DNA from: CAYRHJ01 sp964424105
GTDB taxonomy: Bacteria > Planctomycetota > Phycisphaerae > UBA1845
Assembly (NCBI GenBank): GCA_964424105.1
Contig: CAYRHJ010000036.1
Coordinates: forward strand, 76,569 to 140,568
Direction of reading: 5' to 3'
Length of the DNA: 64,000 bases
In this document: piece after piece, positions 8,322 through 18,853 of the stretch
Layout of the letters: every line of letters begins with the position of its first letter
Position numbering within the stretch: the stretch's first letter is position 1
Program-made: the position numbers and the translations under genes
The notes under the pieces: generated by a model
What the model saw: the letters and a program-made list of their open reading frames with translations, nothing else
Database searches by the model: none
Told to the model about the DNA's origin: nothing

Positions 8322-11300
8322 TCAGCCAATATCAACTTCCGCATGGTGCTCCTGTCGATCGTCGATGAGCGGGATTGTTTCATCGGGCCGCTCAACGCCG
8401 TCAACAATCACCCGCGTGACGGCCTTTCCGCCATTGTTGCGGATCAAGATATGATGGAACGTCTCGCGATAGCGATAGCGAATCTTGAGCGACTTCCATT
8501 GCATGGGCAGCAGGGGCTGTAACCTCAGATGATCTACTTCGAGGCGCAAGCCGAGCAGCGCCTCGATGATCAGCCGATACATCCAGCCGGCGGAGCCGGT
8601 GTACCAAGTCCAGCCGCCGCGTCCGAGATGTTGTGGATTGGCGTACACATCGGCGGAGATGACGTAAGGCTCGACCCTGTACACGTTGATGGCGTCGCGG
8701 CTTGATCCATGGTTGACCGGATTGAGCAGCGAAAGGAGCTCCCAGGCTTTTTTCGCGTCGCCCAGGGCAGCGAAAGCCATTACAGTCCAAGCCGCTGCGT
8801 GTGTATATTGCCCGCCGTTTTCGCGAACGCCCGGGATATAGCCCTTGATGTATCCGGGATCCAAGTGCGACTGATCGAACGGTGGATCGAAGAGCTTGAT
8901 CAGACCGGCGTCTCGGCGCACGAGCCGCGCGTCGACCGCTTCCATGGCTGATCGTGCGCGAGCGGGGTCGCCCGCGCCGGAAAGCACGGCCCAGCTTTGC
9001 GGGAGGGAGTCGATTTGGCATTCGGGACTGAGCGTCGAGCCGAGGGGTTCACCGTTGTCGAAGTACGCGCGGCGATACCATTGGCCATCCCATGCGTTCT
9101 GCTCGATGTTCTGTCGAAGATTCGCGGCATGCGTAAGGCAAACCTGCGCGAAGTCGGAGTCGTCGCGACCCGCGGCGATTTCGGCGAATCGCGTCAGCAC
9201 ATCGTACAGGAATAGTGCCAGCCAAACGCTCTCGCCCGTGCCTTGTGCACCAACGAGATTCATGCCGTCATTCCAATCACCCGTACCCATGAGCGGTAAC
9301 CCGTTCGGGCCGAGAGTCAATCCATGCCGGATGGCTCGGACGCAGTGCTCATAGAGTGTGGCGGACTCCTCGGAGCGCGCGGGCAGGTCGTAATAGCCCT
9401 CCTCGCCTGGGCGCAGGGGCCGACCGTCCAGAAAATGTACTATCTCGTCCAGGACACCCGTATCGCCAACGTCGTGGACGTATTGGCTTGTGGCATAGGG
9501 CAGCCAAAGGTAGTCGTCCGAGATACGGGTTCGCACGCCACGTCCCATGGGAGGATGCCACCAGTGCTGTACGTCGCCTTCGCGGAATTGGCGCGATGCG
9601 CAGAGGAGCAACTGGCTGCGGGCCAGGCGCGGCTCGGTATGCAACAGAGCCATCACGTCCTGAAGCTGATCGCGGAACCCGAACGCTCCGCCGGACTGGT
9701 AGAAGCCGCTGCGAGCCCACAACCGGCAGGCTAGAACTTGATAAACAAGCCATCCGTTGACCAGGATATCAACGGACGGATCGGGCGTCTCAACGTGGAC
9801 GGTGCCAAGCGTGCGATTCCAATAGTCACGCACTCCTCCGAGTGCGGCCTTGGCGGCGGCAACGCCCTTGAAGCGCTGAATGAAACCGCGGGCCTCGTCA
9901 AGGCTGCGACCGGCGCCCAGCATGAAAACAACCTCGCGCTCCTGCCCGCCGGCCAGTGGTAGTATCACCTGCATCGCCCCACAGGGATCCAAACCGGCGC
10001 CAACCTGGCCGGAGAGCTGGGTTCGAAACATGGCGGCCGGCTGCGCGGGGGAACCCGTGCGTCCCAGGAATTCGGTGCGCGAGCCGGCCACCGCTCGGCT
10101 CGACTCACTGACATCAAGGAACGCGACGCGTTCTGGGAACTCGGCGTTGTATGGGTTTCGGGCCAGCATGGCGCCCGTGGCGGAATCGATTTCGGTGATG
10201 ACGTGCAACATGGTCTTGGCGCGTTGCTCGCCCAGCACCCACTCGACGAAACCGGTGAGGGACAGTCGTCGGGCGTGGTTGGAGTGATTGCGGATTTTGA
10301 AGGCGATGAACTTTACGGGCGCGTCCGTAGCGACGTAGCAGCTCATCTCCGAAGAAATCCCGTTTTCGGCGTACTCGAAGATCGTGTAACCAAACCCGTG
10401 ACGTATCGTGTAGGCATTGGACCCCCGTGCGGGCAGCGGCGTTGGGGACCAGAAGCGTCCCGTCTCCTCGTCACGGATGTAAAAGGCCTCGCCGGAGACG
10501 TCGGTGACGGCATCGTTGTACCAAGGCGTCAGGCGGAATTCATGGGCATTCTCGGCCCAGGTGTACCCGCCTCCGCTTTCCGTCACGACGGTCCCGAAAT
10601 CGGCATTGGCCAACACGTTGCTCCAGGGGGCCGGCGTCACGTCCTGGGGCCTGAGCGCGATGATGTACTCGCAGCCGTCGTGCGTGAACCCCCCCAGGCC
10701 GTTGAAAAACACAAGCTCGCGCGTGGGCCATACGACCGCCGTCTGCACCTCGGGGCGGCGTACCGGCAGCGGTGTGAATCGCGGAGGCTGCGCAACGATG
10801 CGGCGACGCGGCTCCGCCTGTTCGGACAGGCTGCCGCCGCTATCCGATAGGATGACGCGGGCCGCGGTTTGGAGCAGGCCCTTGTCATCGTCGGTAATCT
10901 GATCGGCGCGGCGAACGAATATGCCACTGGGCCGGTCGATCATGTGGACTTCCGTGCCGCCGGCGATCATCCCGATGATCTGATCGTGGAGGTTCTGGCG
11001 GTATCCGGACGTGTCCTCGTTCAGAATCACCAGATCAGCGGCGAGGCCTTTCATTCTCCAGTAGGCATAAGCACGTACGCATTGCCTGACGAACTCGATC
11101 TTCGAAACATCGGAGACGCGCACCAGTACGATCGGGAAATCGCCGGAGATGCCGTAACCCCAAAGCCCCGGCTGGCCGCGGCGGTTGCGGGCCAGTACGT
11201 CGGCGGGGGCGCGACGAATTGGGCTTGCGTACACTAAGGAGCTAGCCAGTCGCCCGTAAACCTGGGCCTCAGCTTCGGTGGCATCGAGCTGTCGAAGTAC

Positions 11301-14300
11301 GACTTGGCTGTGGGTCCAAGCCAGCTCGAAGACGCGCTCGGTCAGCCGCCGATCGTGGTACTTCCCAATCAGCGCCTGGGCAGCCTCGCGCGTTTCGGTG
11401 ACGCCGGTCACGATGTCGATGATGACTGTTTCGTCTGGCTCGATGGTGAATGCGCGGCGGATCGCCACGATCGGGTCGAGGACGGCGCCTTGACTGTTCT
11501 GAAGATGGGTGACGTACATGGCGGCGGGGTCGTCAAGCGCCCGGCCGCGGCCGATGAATGCCGCACGATCGGTCTCATATGAAGCTTCGCCGGCATTCAC
11601 AGCACTGACGGCCATCAGGTGCAACATCCAGGGCGGTCGCTCGGCAGCGGAGCGAGGGCGTCGCGTGCACAGCAGCGCCTGGCGTTCTGGCACGATTTCG
11701 GTCTGGACGAACAGGTTTGCAAAGACCGGGTGAGCCGCCTCGGCGGCAGACGGTGCAAGGACGACCTCGGCATAGCTGGTCAGCTCGACACGGCGGCGCT
11801 CGTGGCCATTGTTGGCGATGCTGATGCGGCGCACCTCGATGTCGTCTTCGGGCGAAACCGCGATTTCCATATGCGTGTCAAGGTTCTCATCGCGGCGTCG
11901 GAAGTCGGCGCGACCTTGAGAGAACACGGCCTCATAGCTTTTGTTCAATTTGACCGTGGGCTGGTGCGTCACCGACCAGAATCGGCCGGAGTCGAGGTCG
12001 CGTACATAGGCGAACAGCCCCCAGCAGTCCCGCGTGGAATCCTCGCGCCAACGAGTGACGGCAAAATCCTTGTAGCGGCTATATCCGCCGCCCGATTCAG
12101 TGACCATGACGTGATAGCGGCCATTGGAAAGGAGATGAACTTCCGGCGCTGCGGTGGCCGGCTTGCGATAGCTGCGGAGCCGGGTTGCGGGCTCAGCGAC
12201 GTCTGAACGGAACTCGGCCGCTTCGTCGGTGTGCTGAAGTAACGGCGCCGTTTTGGGGATTCGCTCGTGCAAGAGCAACTCGGTCGAGCGAAACAGCGGG
12301 TCCGATTCGAATCGCCGCTGCATGGGCTGGTTGAGCAATAGGTGCGCGCAGGACAGCAGGCTCATGCCCTGATGGTGGGCCATGAAAGAGCGGACGGTTG
12401 CGCTGGTCTGCCCGCGCGGCAGCCTCGCGGGGGTGTAGTCGATGGCTTCGTAGAAGCCATAGGGACCAAGATATCCATCATCGGCAAGACGCCGCAGATT
12501 CGCGCAGGCTTGTTCCGGCGCGATCATCAGGGCCAGACAACTGGCGTACGGGGCGATGACCAAGTCGTCGCCCAGACCGCGCATCAGGCCCAGGCCGGGT
12601 ACTCCGAAGGCGCGGTATTGATACACCAGATGCGTATCGGTCAGGTAGAATCCGGATTCGGAAATTCCCCAAGGAACGGACCGCTGTCGGCCGTATCTGA
12701 TTTGCCGTCGCACGATGGCGTGGCAGGTTTCGTCGAGCAACGTCTTTTCGACCGTGGGCATGACCAATAGCGGCATCAGGTATTCGAACATGGAGCCGCT
12801 CCAGGACAGCAAAGCGATGCCGCCGTCCGTAGCGGTGAGCGAGCGCGACATAGCGAACCAATGTTCCTGGGGGAGTTTGTTTTGCGAGATGGCGATATAA
12901 CTGCCGAATCGTGCTTCCGACGCCAGCAGATCGTAAAAGCTCGCGTCGAGCCGGTGATTCGTAACGTTGTAGCCGATCGAAAGCAGGCGTCGGGTTTTAT
13001 CGTAGAGGAAGTCCAAGTCGACGTCGGCCAAAGCGCCGCAGCGCGCGGCAAGCTGCGCCACTTCGCTAAGGCGTTCCCGGGCGCGACGGGCGCCTTGCAC
13101 GAGTGAGTCCCGCCAGCGCGACCATCCGACCTCCTCCTCGGATAGCAGCGTGCCCTGGCGCCGACGATCCTCGAGTATGACATCGAGGATGGGTAATTGC
13201 TGCGACTCGAAATCAGCGAGCGCGCGAAGCGTGGCCACGCCGTCGAGCGCATCTCGCAACTCAACCGCGGATCGAGCGCGGTCGCCGGTTTCGCCGGCCC
13301 AAATCGACTCCGGCAGCGGTGAGAGCATCACCCACGGAGCGAGATGGGTCAGGTCGTCCAGCGCATCGCGGCACTGGCGCTCAAAGGCTGCGACCCACCA
13401 TTTCACCTCATCGGTGCTGCTGGAGACGGCCTCGATCAGATCCGCCGCGGCGAGTGCCGAGCGCTGAAGGAGCAGGTACGCAGATGCGAGCGAGTCGGGA
13501 GCCGCCTGCAATTCGACTTGCAGGTGCACGGCACGTTCTTCTACGTTTGCTGCGGCGTCGCGCGGCACGTGTTTTCGCACGATGTGCCGTTCGCTGATGA
13601 CGTCCTGCAAGACGCCGAGCGTATCGGACAGACCGCTCCATAGTTGCGGCGCCAGAATCCGCCGGGTCTCAATCTCGAGGATGCCGCTGCGCAGGACGAG
13701 AATGTGCCCGGCGAGGTTGCCGCTGTCAACCGTTGAGACATAGAGCGGCAGTAATGGCTCGAGCGTACGGGTCTCGTACCAGTTATAGAGGTGTCCACGA
13801 AAGCGCGGCAGCTTTTCCATGGTCGTGAGGGACTTGTCGATGCGATGGAGAAGCTGGCCCGCCGAAAGATAGCCGAAGTCGTACGCGCCGAGATGAGCCA
13901 ATAGAGATATGCCCATGTTCGTCGGTGACGTGCGATGGGCCACCAACTCGGCGGGATGTTCCTGGTAGTTGTCCGGCGGCAACTCGTTGTCGTCCGGGGT
14001 CATGAACGTCTCGAAGTATCGCCACGTACGTCGCGCGACGCGATGCAGGAAGGCAAGGTCCTCAGCGGTCATTCGAGGCGCACGCCGCCGGATCGGGCGG
14101 CTCATCCACCACGCCACGAGCGGTGACAAAAACCAAAATATCAGAATCAAAGCGGCCGTTCGAAGAGCCGGCACGCCTTCGAACATCAGTATGACTGCCG
14201 CCGCGACCGCAAGCGCGGGTGACATCCACATCGCGCGTGAAAACGCGATCAAGCTGCTGCCGGAGTTGAGTTCCGATTCCGAGGCTGTTTGCCACTGCAT

Positions 14301-17129
14301 CAGCCGGCGGTGGCTCACCAGGAGCCGCCAGGCCGTGCGAAGGATGGCATCGAGACCGATGTACGCCTCGTAGGGCAGGCAGACCAGCATAAACGCCGTT
14401 TGGCCAAGGTGCTTGCCGGCTGTCTGCGCCGCGCCGCGAAGGTGTATCCAAAGCGGCAGATCGGGCGGCTTGCCCATGAAGTCGGCGATAGTGCCCATAA
14501 GCGGCGGGATGACAAGGATCAACAAAACGACCAGGGTCAGTAATCCGGCCGGACCTGGAAGAAGCCAGCCCAACAGGAGCAGCCCCATCATCGCTGCCGG
14601 CACCAGACTGCGTCGCAGGTTATCGAAGATCTTCCAACGCGATAGACCAGAAATGAGGTTGCGTACCTTGTGGCCATCACCCCCGGGCACCCGCGGCAGC
14701 AGCCAAGGCGCGATCTGCCAATCGCCGCGGATCCAGCGATGTCGCCGGCTGATGTCGCTGGTGTAGCGGGACGGATATTCATCGTACAAAAGCACGTCGC
14801 TGACTAGCCCGGCGCGCGCGAAACAGCCTTCCAGCAAATCGTGACTCAGAATACGGTTTTCCGGGAAGCGCCCTTTGAGTGCCAGTTCGAAGCTGTCAAC
14901 GTCGTAGATGCCTTTGCCGATGAACGAGCCTTCGCCGAATACGTCCTGGTACACGTCTGACACCGCGCGGGTGTATGGGTCGATGCCGGCATCACCGGCA
15001 AACAGTCGAGCGAAGAGCGACCGACCTGCGCTGGGCAACGCAACCCCGACGCGCGGCTGCAAGATGCTGTATCCGTCGACCACGCGGCCTCGCTTGGGAT
15101 CGTAACGCGCTTGATTGAGAGGATGAGCCATCGCACCGACAAGCGCCCGTCCTGCGTCGCGTGGGAGCTGTGTATCCGAGTCGAGCGTAATGACGTATTT
15201 GATCTCTGGGAGAAGGTCGGTCTGGCCGACGACGAGGTTGAAGCGATCGGAGGCGCCACCACGCAGCAGGGCATTGAAGTCGGCCAGCTTGCCGCGCTTT
15301 CGCTCCCATCCCATCCAAACACCTTCCTGGGCGTTCCATCGACGGGGCCGGTGTAAAAGAAAGAAGGGGCCCGCATTCCCGGTGGTGTACTTTGCGTTGA
15401 GTCCGTCGATGGAGTCCCTTGCCATGCGCAGGAGTTCACCGTCTTCCGGCATCACCTCCTGCGGTGCGTCGCGGAAGTCAGTGAGGAGCGCCCAAAATAG
15501 ATTTGAGTCACGATTGGCCAGGAATCGCACTTCCATCGCGTCGAGCAGGTCTTTGAGCGTCTTCGCGCCCGTGATGATAGTGGGCACAACGCACACGGTC
15601 CTGCGGTCAGGTGGAATACCGTCGGAAAAGTCCAACTTGGGCAACATGCGCGGTGGAAAGCAAAGCGTACAAATCCAGTTGATGAGGGCAACACTCAGAT
15701 GACTGACAGAAAGTAGCAGCGGCAATGCGATCAACCAAAGCTGCCAATTCGGGGCACCCCGCGGTGATGCGGGTCCGAGTATGCACAGCGTGGCGGCAGC
15801 CGTAACCAGGGTAAAGGCACCGATGTAGCCGAGCAACGGGATGCGCCCGCCCAGCCGCTGGAGGAAGATCCGCGGCGACACGCGCAGCCTGACGGCCTGC
15901 TCGAGCCGGCGGCGGCCCTTGTCGACGAGGTAATACCCGACGTGGTAGGAGCGAACATCGCCATGATTCTTCTCAACGCGTTGGCCTGCGAGTTCGACCG
16001 CCTTATGGGCGACTTGCTCCTCAGATAGCGGTGAGCGACGGGCGATCTTTTCGACCGCATGGCGATAGGAATCGCGCGTCGCGAAGTCCATGTCGGCGTA
16101 GGCGCCGGCGGGATCGTCGCGCAGTCTTTGCTCGACCACGCTGAGCGTCTCGACAAACTCGCGCCAGTCCATCGCGGCCAGAAACCGCAGACTGCCGATG
16201 CTGTTACCGATCGAGACTTGGTCGGCCGCCTGGGACTGGGCCTCCTGCTGGACGATCTGTTCGACCGAATGCCCCTGTTCGGCCAAGCGATGTTCGAGCC
16301 AGACCATTGGGACGGAGGCGGCGAGGCCGTGGCCTTGCAGCCGCCACGTCAGTTCTGCCACAAACGCGGGCGTGAGAGCGGGGTTCTCCCGTACCATCTC
16401 AGCCGCGACAATGATCAGATTGCTGGGGCCCTGTTCCGCAACGGCCACCATGCGTTCGGCCCAGCCGATTGCCTGGTCGCGGCTCCGACGATGGCCCGCG
16501 AGCTGAGCGGCGACGCGCCGAAGATTCTCTATGAGGGCGAGCCGAAGCATGATCGCGATGGCCCATAATTCGCCGAGATGGAGCGTCGCGACGGTTTGGT
16601 AGGCGCTAACAAATGCAGTGAGGCTCTCGGCGTCGACACGGCCGTCGACGTGCGAAATCAGTTCCAAGGCGATTTCATACACCCGTGGGAGGCCGGCGTT
16701 CGGACCGCCGACGAGTCGGGGTAACTCGCGGCTATACGTCTTCGGAAAGTGGCGCCGCGTCGTGGCGATTTGCTCTTCGATCAAGTGAAAATTGTCGAGT
16801 AACCACTCGCCAGCCGGCGTAATCTCCCGCTTGGCGTGGACGGCGCTGGTGATTCGACTGTAAGCGTTCGATAGGACCGACTCGTTGTCGTCCAGGCGGG
16901 ACAGGAGCCGATCGCGGCGGTGTCGACCGTCGACGCCGTGGCGAGCGGCCAGATCCTTGGCGTGCAAACAAAGTTGTTCGATGTTGAACAGCTCGGCGCA
17001 AAGCGGCGAGTCACCATCCATTGGCTGTTGCCCCAATAGACGACGCGTCAGTATCCGGCGGAGAGCAGATTCTCTCACCGTGTTATCGCGAGCGAATGTC
17101 AATTTCCAGCACCTTTCCCTACGGACCAC
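8322..17129 (-). CDS. ndvB: Cyclic beta-1,2-glucan synthase-like giant protein (GT84-GH94)
   Basis: About 2935 residues, the usual size of NdvB/Cgs proteins that polymerise, cyclise and phosphorolytically trim beta-1,2-glucans. Order: an N-terminal cytoplasmic helical part (1-430), two membrane segments (~430-490), a glycosyltransferase domain with the DxD-type motif TLDSDTQLPR (~648-657), EGCFARAG and RHRWIRGDWQ, further membrane segments (~830-1010), a glycoamylase-like middle region, two beta-sandwich regions that repeat (VTESGGGYSRYKDF and VTESGGGYTWAENA), and a C-terminal GH94 phosphorylase domain with TGDWNDGMNLVG and HAAAWTVMA. ATG at 17021 is an alternative start. The product would be an envelope glucan. 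A decayed second copy lies at 42.3-42.8 kb. The neighbours are scars, not partner genes. Confidence 0.93.
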   Translation of the reverse strand: MVRRERCWKLTFARDNTVRESALRRILTRRLLGQQPMDGDSPLCAELFNIEQLCLHAKDLAARHGVDGRHRRDRLLSRLDDNESVLSNAYSRITSAVHAKREITPAGEWLLDNFHLIEEQIATTRRHFPKTYSRELPRLVGGPNAGLPRVYEIALELISHVDGRVDAESLTAFVSAYQTVATLHLGELWAIAIMLRLALIENLRRVAAQLAGHRRSRDQAIGWAERMVAVAEQGPSNLIIVAAEMVRENPALTPAFVAELTWRLQGHGLAASVPMVWLEHRLAEQGHSVEQIVQQEAQSQAADQVSIGNSIGSLRFLAAMDWREFVETLSVVEQRLRDDPAGAYADMDFATRDSYRHAVEKIARRSPLSEEQVAHKAVELAGQRVEKNHGDVRSYHVGYYLVDKGRRRLEQAVRLRVSPRIFLQRLGGRIPLLGYIGAFTLVTAAATLCILGPASPRGAPNWQLWLIALPLLLSVSHLSVALINWICTLCFPPRMLPKLDFSDGIPPDRRTVCVVPTIITGAKTLKDLLDAMEVRFLANRDSNLFWALLTDFRDAPQEVMPEDGELLRMARDSIDGLNAKYTTGNAGPFFLLHRPRRWNAQEGVWMGWERKRGKLADFNALLRGGASDRFNLVVGQTDLLPEIKYVITLDSDTQLPRDAGRALVGAMAHPLNQARYDPKRGRVVDGYSILQPRVGVALPSAGRSLFARLFAGDAGIDPYTRAVSDVYQDVFGEGSFIGKGIYDVDSFELALKGRFPENRILSHDLLEGCFARAGLVSDVLLYDEYPSRYTSDISRRHRWIRGDWQIAPWLLPRVPGGDGHKVRNLISGLSRWKIFDNLRRSLVPAAMMGLLLLGWLLPGPAGLLTLVVLLILVIPPLMGTIADFMGKPPDLPLWIHLRGAAQTAGKHLGQTAFMLVCLPYEAYIGLDAILRTAWRLLVSHRRLMQWQTASESELNSGSSLIAFSRAMWMSPALAVAAAVILMFEGVPALRTAALILIFWFLSPLVAWWMSRPIRRRAPRMTAEDLAFLHRVARRTWRYFETFMTPDDNELPPDNYQEHPAELVAHRTSPTNMGISLLAHLGAYDFGYLSAGQLLHRIDKSLTTMEKLPRFRGHLYNWYETRTLEPLLPLYVSTVDSGNLAGHILVLRSGILEIETRRILAPQLWSGLSDTLGVLQDVISERHIVRKHVPRDAAANVEERAVHLQVELQAAPDSLASAYLLLQRSALAAADLIEAVSSSTDEVKWWVAAFERQCRDALDDLTHLAPWVMLSPLPESIWAGETGDRARSAVELRDALDGVATLRALADFESQQLPILDVILEDRRRQGTLLSEEEVGWSRWRDSLVQGARRARERLSEVAQLAARCGALADVDLDFLYDKTRRLLSIGYNVTNHRLDASFYDLLASEARFGSYIAISQNKLPQEHWFAMSRSLTATDGGIALLSWSGSMFEYLMPLLVMPTVEKTLLDETCHAIVRRQIRYGRQRSVPWGISESGFYLTDTHLVYQYRAFGVPGLGLMRGLGDDLVIAPYASCLALMIAPEQACANLRRLADDGYLGPYGFYEAIDYTPARLPRGQTSATVRSFMAHHQGMSLLSCAHLLLNQPMQRRFESDPLFRSTELLLHERIPKTAPLLQHTDEAAEFRSDVAEPATRLRSYRKPATAAPEVHLLSNGRYHVMVTESGGGYSRYKDFAVTRWREDSTRDCWGLFAYVRDLDSGRFWSVTHQPTVKLNKSYEAVFSQGRADFRRRDENLDTHMEIAVSPEDDIEVRRISIANNGHERRRVELTSYAEVVLAPSAAEAAHPVFANLFVQTEIVPERQALLCTRRPRSAAERPPWMLHLMAVSAVNAGEASYETDRAAFIGRGRALDDPAAMYVTHLQNSQGAVLDPIVAIRRAFTIEPDETVIIDIVTGVTETREAAQALIGKYHDRRLTERVFELAWTHSQVVLRQLDATEAEAQVYGRLASSLVYASPIRRAPADVLARNRRGQPGLWGYGISGDFPIVLVRVSDVSKIEFVRQCVRAYAYWRMKGLAADLVILNEDTSGYRQNLHDQIIGMIAGGTEVHMIDRPSGIFVRRADQITDDDKGLLQTAARVILSDSGGSLSEQAEPRRRIVAQPPRFTPLPVRRPEVQTAVVWPTRELVFFNGLGGFTHDGCEYIIALRPQDVTPAPWSNVLANADFGTVVTESGGGYTWAENAHEFRLTPWYNDAVTDVSGEAFYIRDEETGRFWSPTPLPARGSNAYTIRHGFGYTIFEYAENGISSEMSCYVATDAPVKFIAFKIRNHSNHARRLSLTGFVEWVLGEQRAKTMLHVITEIDSATGAMLARNPYNAEFPERVAFLDVSESSRAVAGSRTEFLGRTGSPAQPAAMFRTQLSGQVGAGLDPCGAMQVILPLAGGQEREVVFMLGAGRSLDEARGFIQRFKGVAAAKAALGGVRDYWNRTLGTVHVETPDPSVDILVNGWLVYQVLACRLWARSGFYQSGGAFGFRDQLQDVMALLHTEPRLARSQLLLCASRQFREGDVQHWWHPPMGRGVRTRISDDYLWLPYATSQYVHDVGDTGVLDEIVHFLDGRPLRPGEEGYYDLPARSEESATLYEHCVRAIRHGLTLGPNGLPLMGTGDWNDGMNLVGAQGTGESVWLALFLYDVLTRFAEIAAGRDDSDFAQVCLTHAANLRQNIEQNAWDGQWYRRAYFDNGEPLGSTLSPECQIDSLPQSWAVLSGAGDPARARSAMEAVDARLVRRDAGLIKLFDPPFDQSHLDPGYIKGYIPGVRENGGQYTHAAAWTVMAFAALGDAKKAWELLSLLNPVNHGSSRDAINVYRVEPYVISADVYANPQHLGRGGWTWYTGSAGWMYRLIIEALLGLRLEVDHLRLQPLLPMQWKSLKIRYRYRETFHHILIRNNGGKAVTRVIVDGVERPDETIPLIDDRQEHHAEVDIG

Positions 17130-17471
17130 TTACCACGACGTCGCCAAGCGGACTTACTTTACATTCGTTTTGTCCATGCTGCGCTTACTGTAACGCAAAC
17201 GCTTGAAGTCGGCGCCCACCGCTCGTTGGTTGCGATTGCCGTGTCTTGATTCGCTCGAGGCCCAATTCGCCGTGAAAACCACAGTGTTCTGGTCTTGAAG
17301 TGAAATATACAGCGCTACCAATTGACCGGTCGCTGACGACCATGTCTATGCACGGCGGATGGTTTACAAGAATCTCCAGTCCCCCACCACCCGGTTCAGA
17401 TTTGCTAATGCGTTTACGGTTGCGACAAGCTCGTATGGTTCCGCCGGCTTCGCGCGGCGATATAGAATGAC
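17130..17471. other. Non-coding stretch upstream of the glucan-synthase gene
   Basis: No convincing coding sequence, RNA or repeat is seen. It should contain the promoter of the minus-strand glucan-synthase gene, but no clear promoter match could be picked by eye. Confidence 0.4.
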
Positions 17472-17561
17472 ATGGAACGGAAGCCATACCCTACCAACGT
17501 GACGGCTGGCCAGTGGAAGCTGATCGAGCCGTGTATTCCGCCGCCTAAATGGTGCGGGCGG
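17472..17561 (+). pseudogene. IS5-type transposase N-terminal remnant
   Basis: The ATG-started peptide MERKPYPTNVTAGQWKLIEP followed by CIPPPKWCGR matches the DUF4096 N-terminus of IS5/IS4-type transposases (pattern YPTDLTxxQWxLIEPLLPPP). Homology stops after ~30 residues and no DDE domain follows. It is a scar of an insertion sequence. Confidence 0.7.
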
Positions 17562-17678
17562 GTCGCGCCGGCGGCGATCAGTTCACTGGGCATGTGCCGT
17601 GTGCGACCGGGCGGCCACCGACCCCGCGATGCAGACCAGCAACGACATGGCCGGCAGGGCCCATTGCGACGCGGCGGG

Positions 17679-17937
17679 GATGACCCGACGCGGATTCAAT
17701 TCCTGATTCGCTTGGTCCAGTGCTGCGGTCCGCAGACGTTCACGCAAGCCTCCGCGGACTGTTCAGTGGATTTGTCTGTCGTGTCGCGCCATCTTGGAAT
17801 CCTGCGCGACACCGGCATCGTCAACGTGAGGGAAGGAAGGTCGCCACATGTTCTACTCGGTACGCTATTCCGAGATTGCTCGCAAGCGCGTATTGGCCGA
17901 CGCAATCGAAGCTTGCTGCCCTGACGCAAGCCTATGA
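17679..17937 (+). pseudogene. ArsR-family metalloregulator, frameshifted remnant
   Basis: One frame encodes DPTRIQFLIRLVQCCGPQTF and then DLSVVSRHLGILRDTGIVNV, a winged-helix HTH with the usual SVVSRHLxxLRDxGIV recognition helix. Homology then continues one frame over as KEGRHMFYSVRYSEIARK ... ADAIEACCPDAS before a TGA. A single extra base in the G/A-rich run around 17829-17836 explains the break. Cys-Cys pairs (QCCG, ACC) could be metal ligands, as in metal-sensing ArsR proteins. The N-terminus is also missing or fused to the IS remnant. It is probably inactive and may once have controlled a metal transporter. Confidence 0.65.
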
Positions 17938-18322
17938 TTCATTGAGGACTCAGGGAAATACGATGTTTAGGTTTTGTTGATGAATGGACTTGCTCTACTT
18001 AAGTGGTCGATCGAGCTCTACTTGGGGCGATTCATCGACCGGACGATGTCTGAAAAACCGCGTTCCTGATAGCGCCAAGGCCCGTTTTGTGGGGCGTTAG
18101 GTAGAGAGTTGTCCGGTTTTGGCAACGTGCATTTTGCAAGGTGGACTGCTGATGAAGCGAGCTGCGCATCCCGGGGCCACTTGTTAGACGACTTAAGAGG
18201 GCAAACCAGGGCGACTTAGGGCCGTCTTTGCCCCTGATCGATCCCGACCAAATTTGCCATAAATACATGTCCAAAAGTGAGTTACAAAATCTCAGGCTGG
18301 CGTCAAGTCGTCTTCAGATCGT
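17938..18322. other. Non-coding stretch between arsR remnant and tRNA half
   Basis: No gene or repeat could be recognised. It lies just outside the left 11-bp core of the split tRNA-Gly and would be the left flank of the putative integrated segment. Confidence 0.35.
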
Positions 18323-18360
<38 letters not shown>

Positions 18361-18492
18361 AAAGGCGGTTTTGCAATACAAATCTCCGCCGCCTTGCACT
18401 ACAATTCATCGGGAGGAGCGGCGGCGGAGACGCCTTCAGCCCGGATTCTACCCGCGGGCGATCGCCTGGCCAAGCACGTAAAACGGCGAACC

Positions 18493-18612
18493 CCGAAGCT
18501 CCAATTCACGAAGCTCCAGTCCACGAAGCTCCAATCCACGAGGCTCCAGTCCCCGAAGCTCCAGTTCACGAAGCTCCAATTCACGAAGCTCCGGTGCACG
18601 AAGCTCCGTGGC
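18493..18612. repeat. 15-bp tandem repeat, eight units
   Basis: Eight head-to-tail copies of a 15-bp unit with consensus ACGAAGCTCCARTYC cover 18493-18612, with one to four changes between units. The unit length is a multiple of three, so every frame is open and would read as a pentapeptide repeat, but no start, signal or flanking domain supports a protein. No spacers are present, so it is not a CRISPR. It lies inside the left tRNA half and before the CDF gene. Confidence 0.9.
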
Positions 18613-18853
18613 ATTGGTCGGCACGTCTCCTACTGCCATCCCGTGACTAAAATGCCGCGGCGACACCGCGTCGGGATGGTGCTGGAAGCCGACGCACGGC
18701 GGCTTTATCAACGCTGGCCCTTCGCGAGTCGAGCGACCCATGCGTCGGGACTGAACCGAAGCCTGGCGTCGATGCGTGAGCGGCCGCGCGATTCGACGGC
18801 GACGGTTCACGTGGATGTCATGGCGGCAGCGATCATCGTCGCCAGCTTCCTGG

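Noticed and set aside
18493..18612. Possible CRISPR array
   Set aside because: Units are contiguous with no spacers, units are too short, and no cas genes are present.
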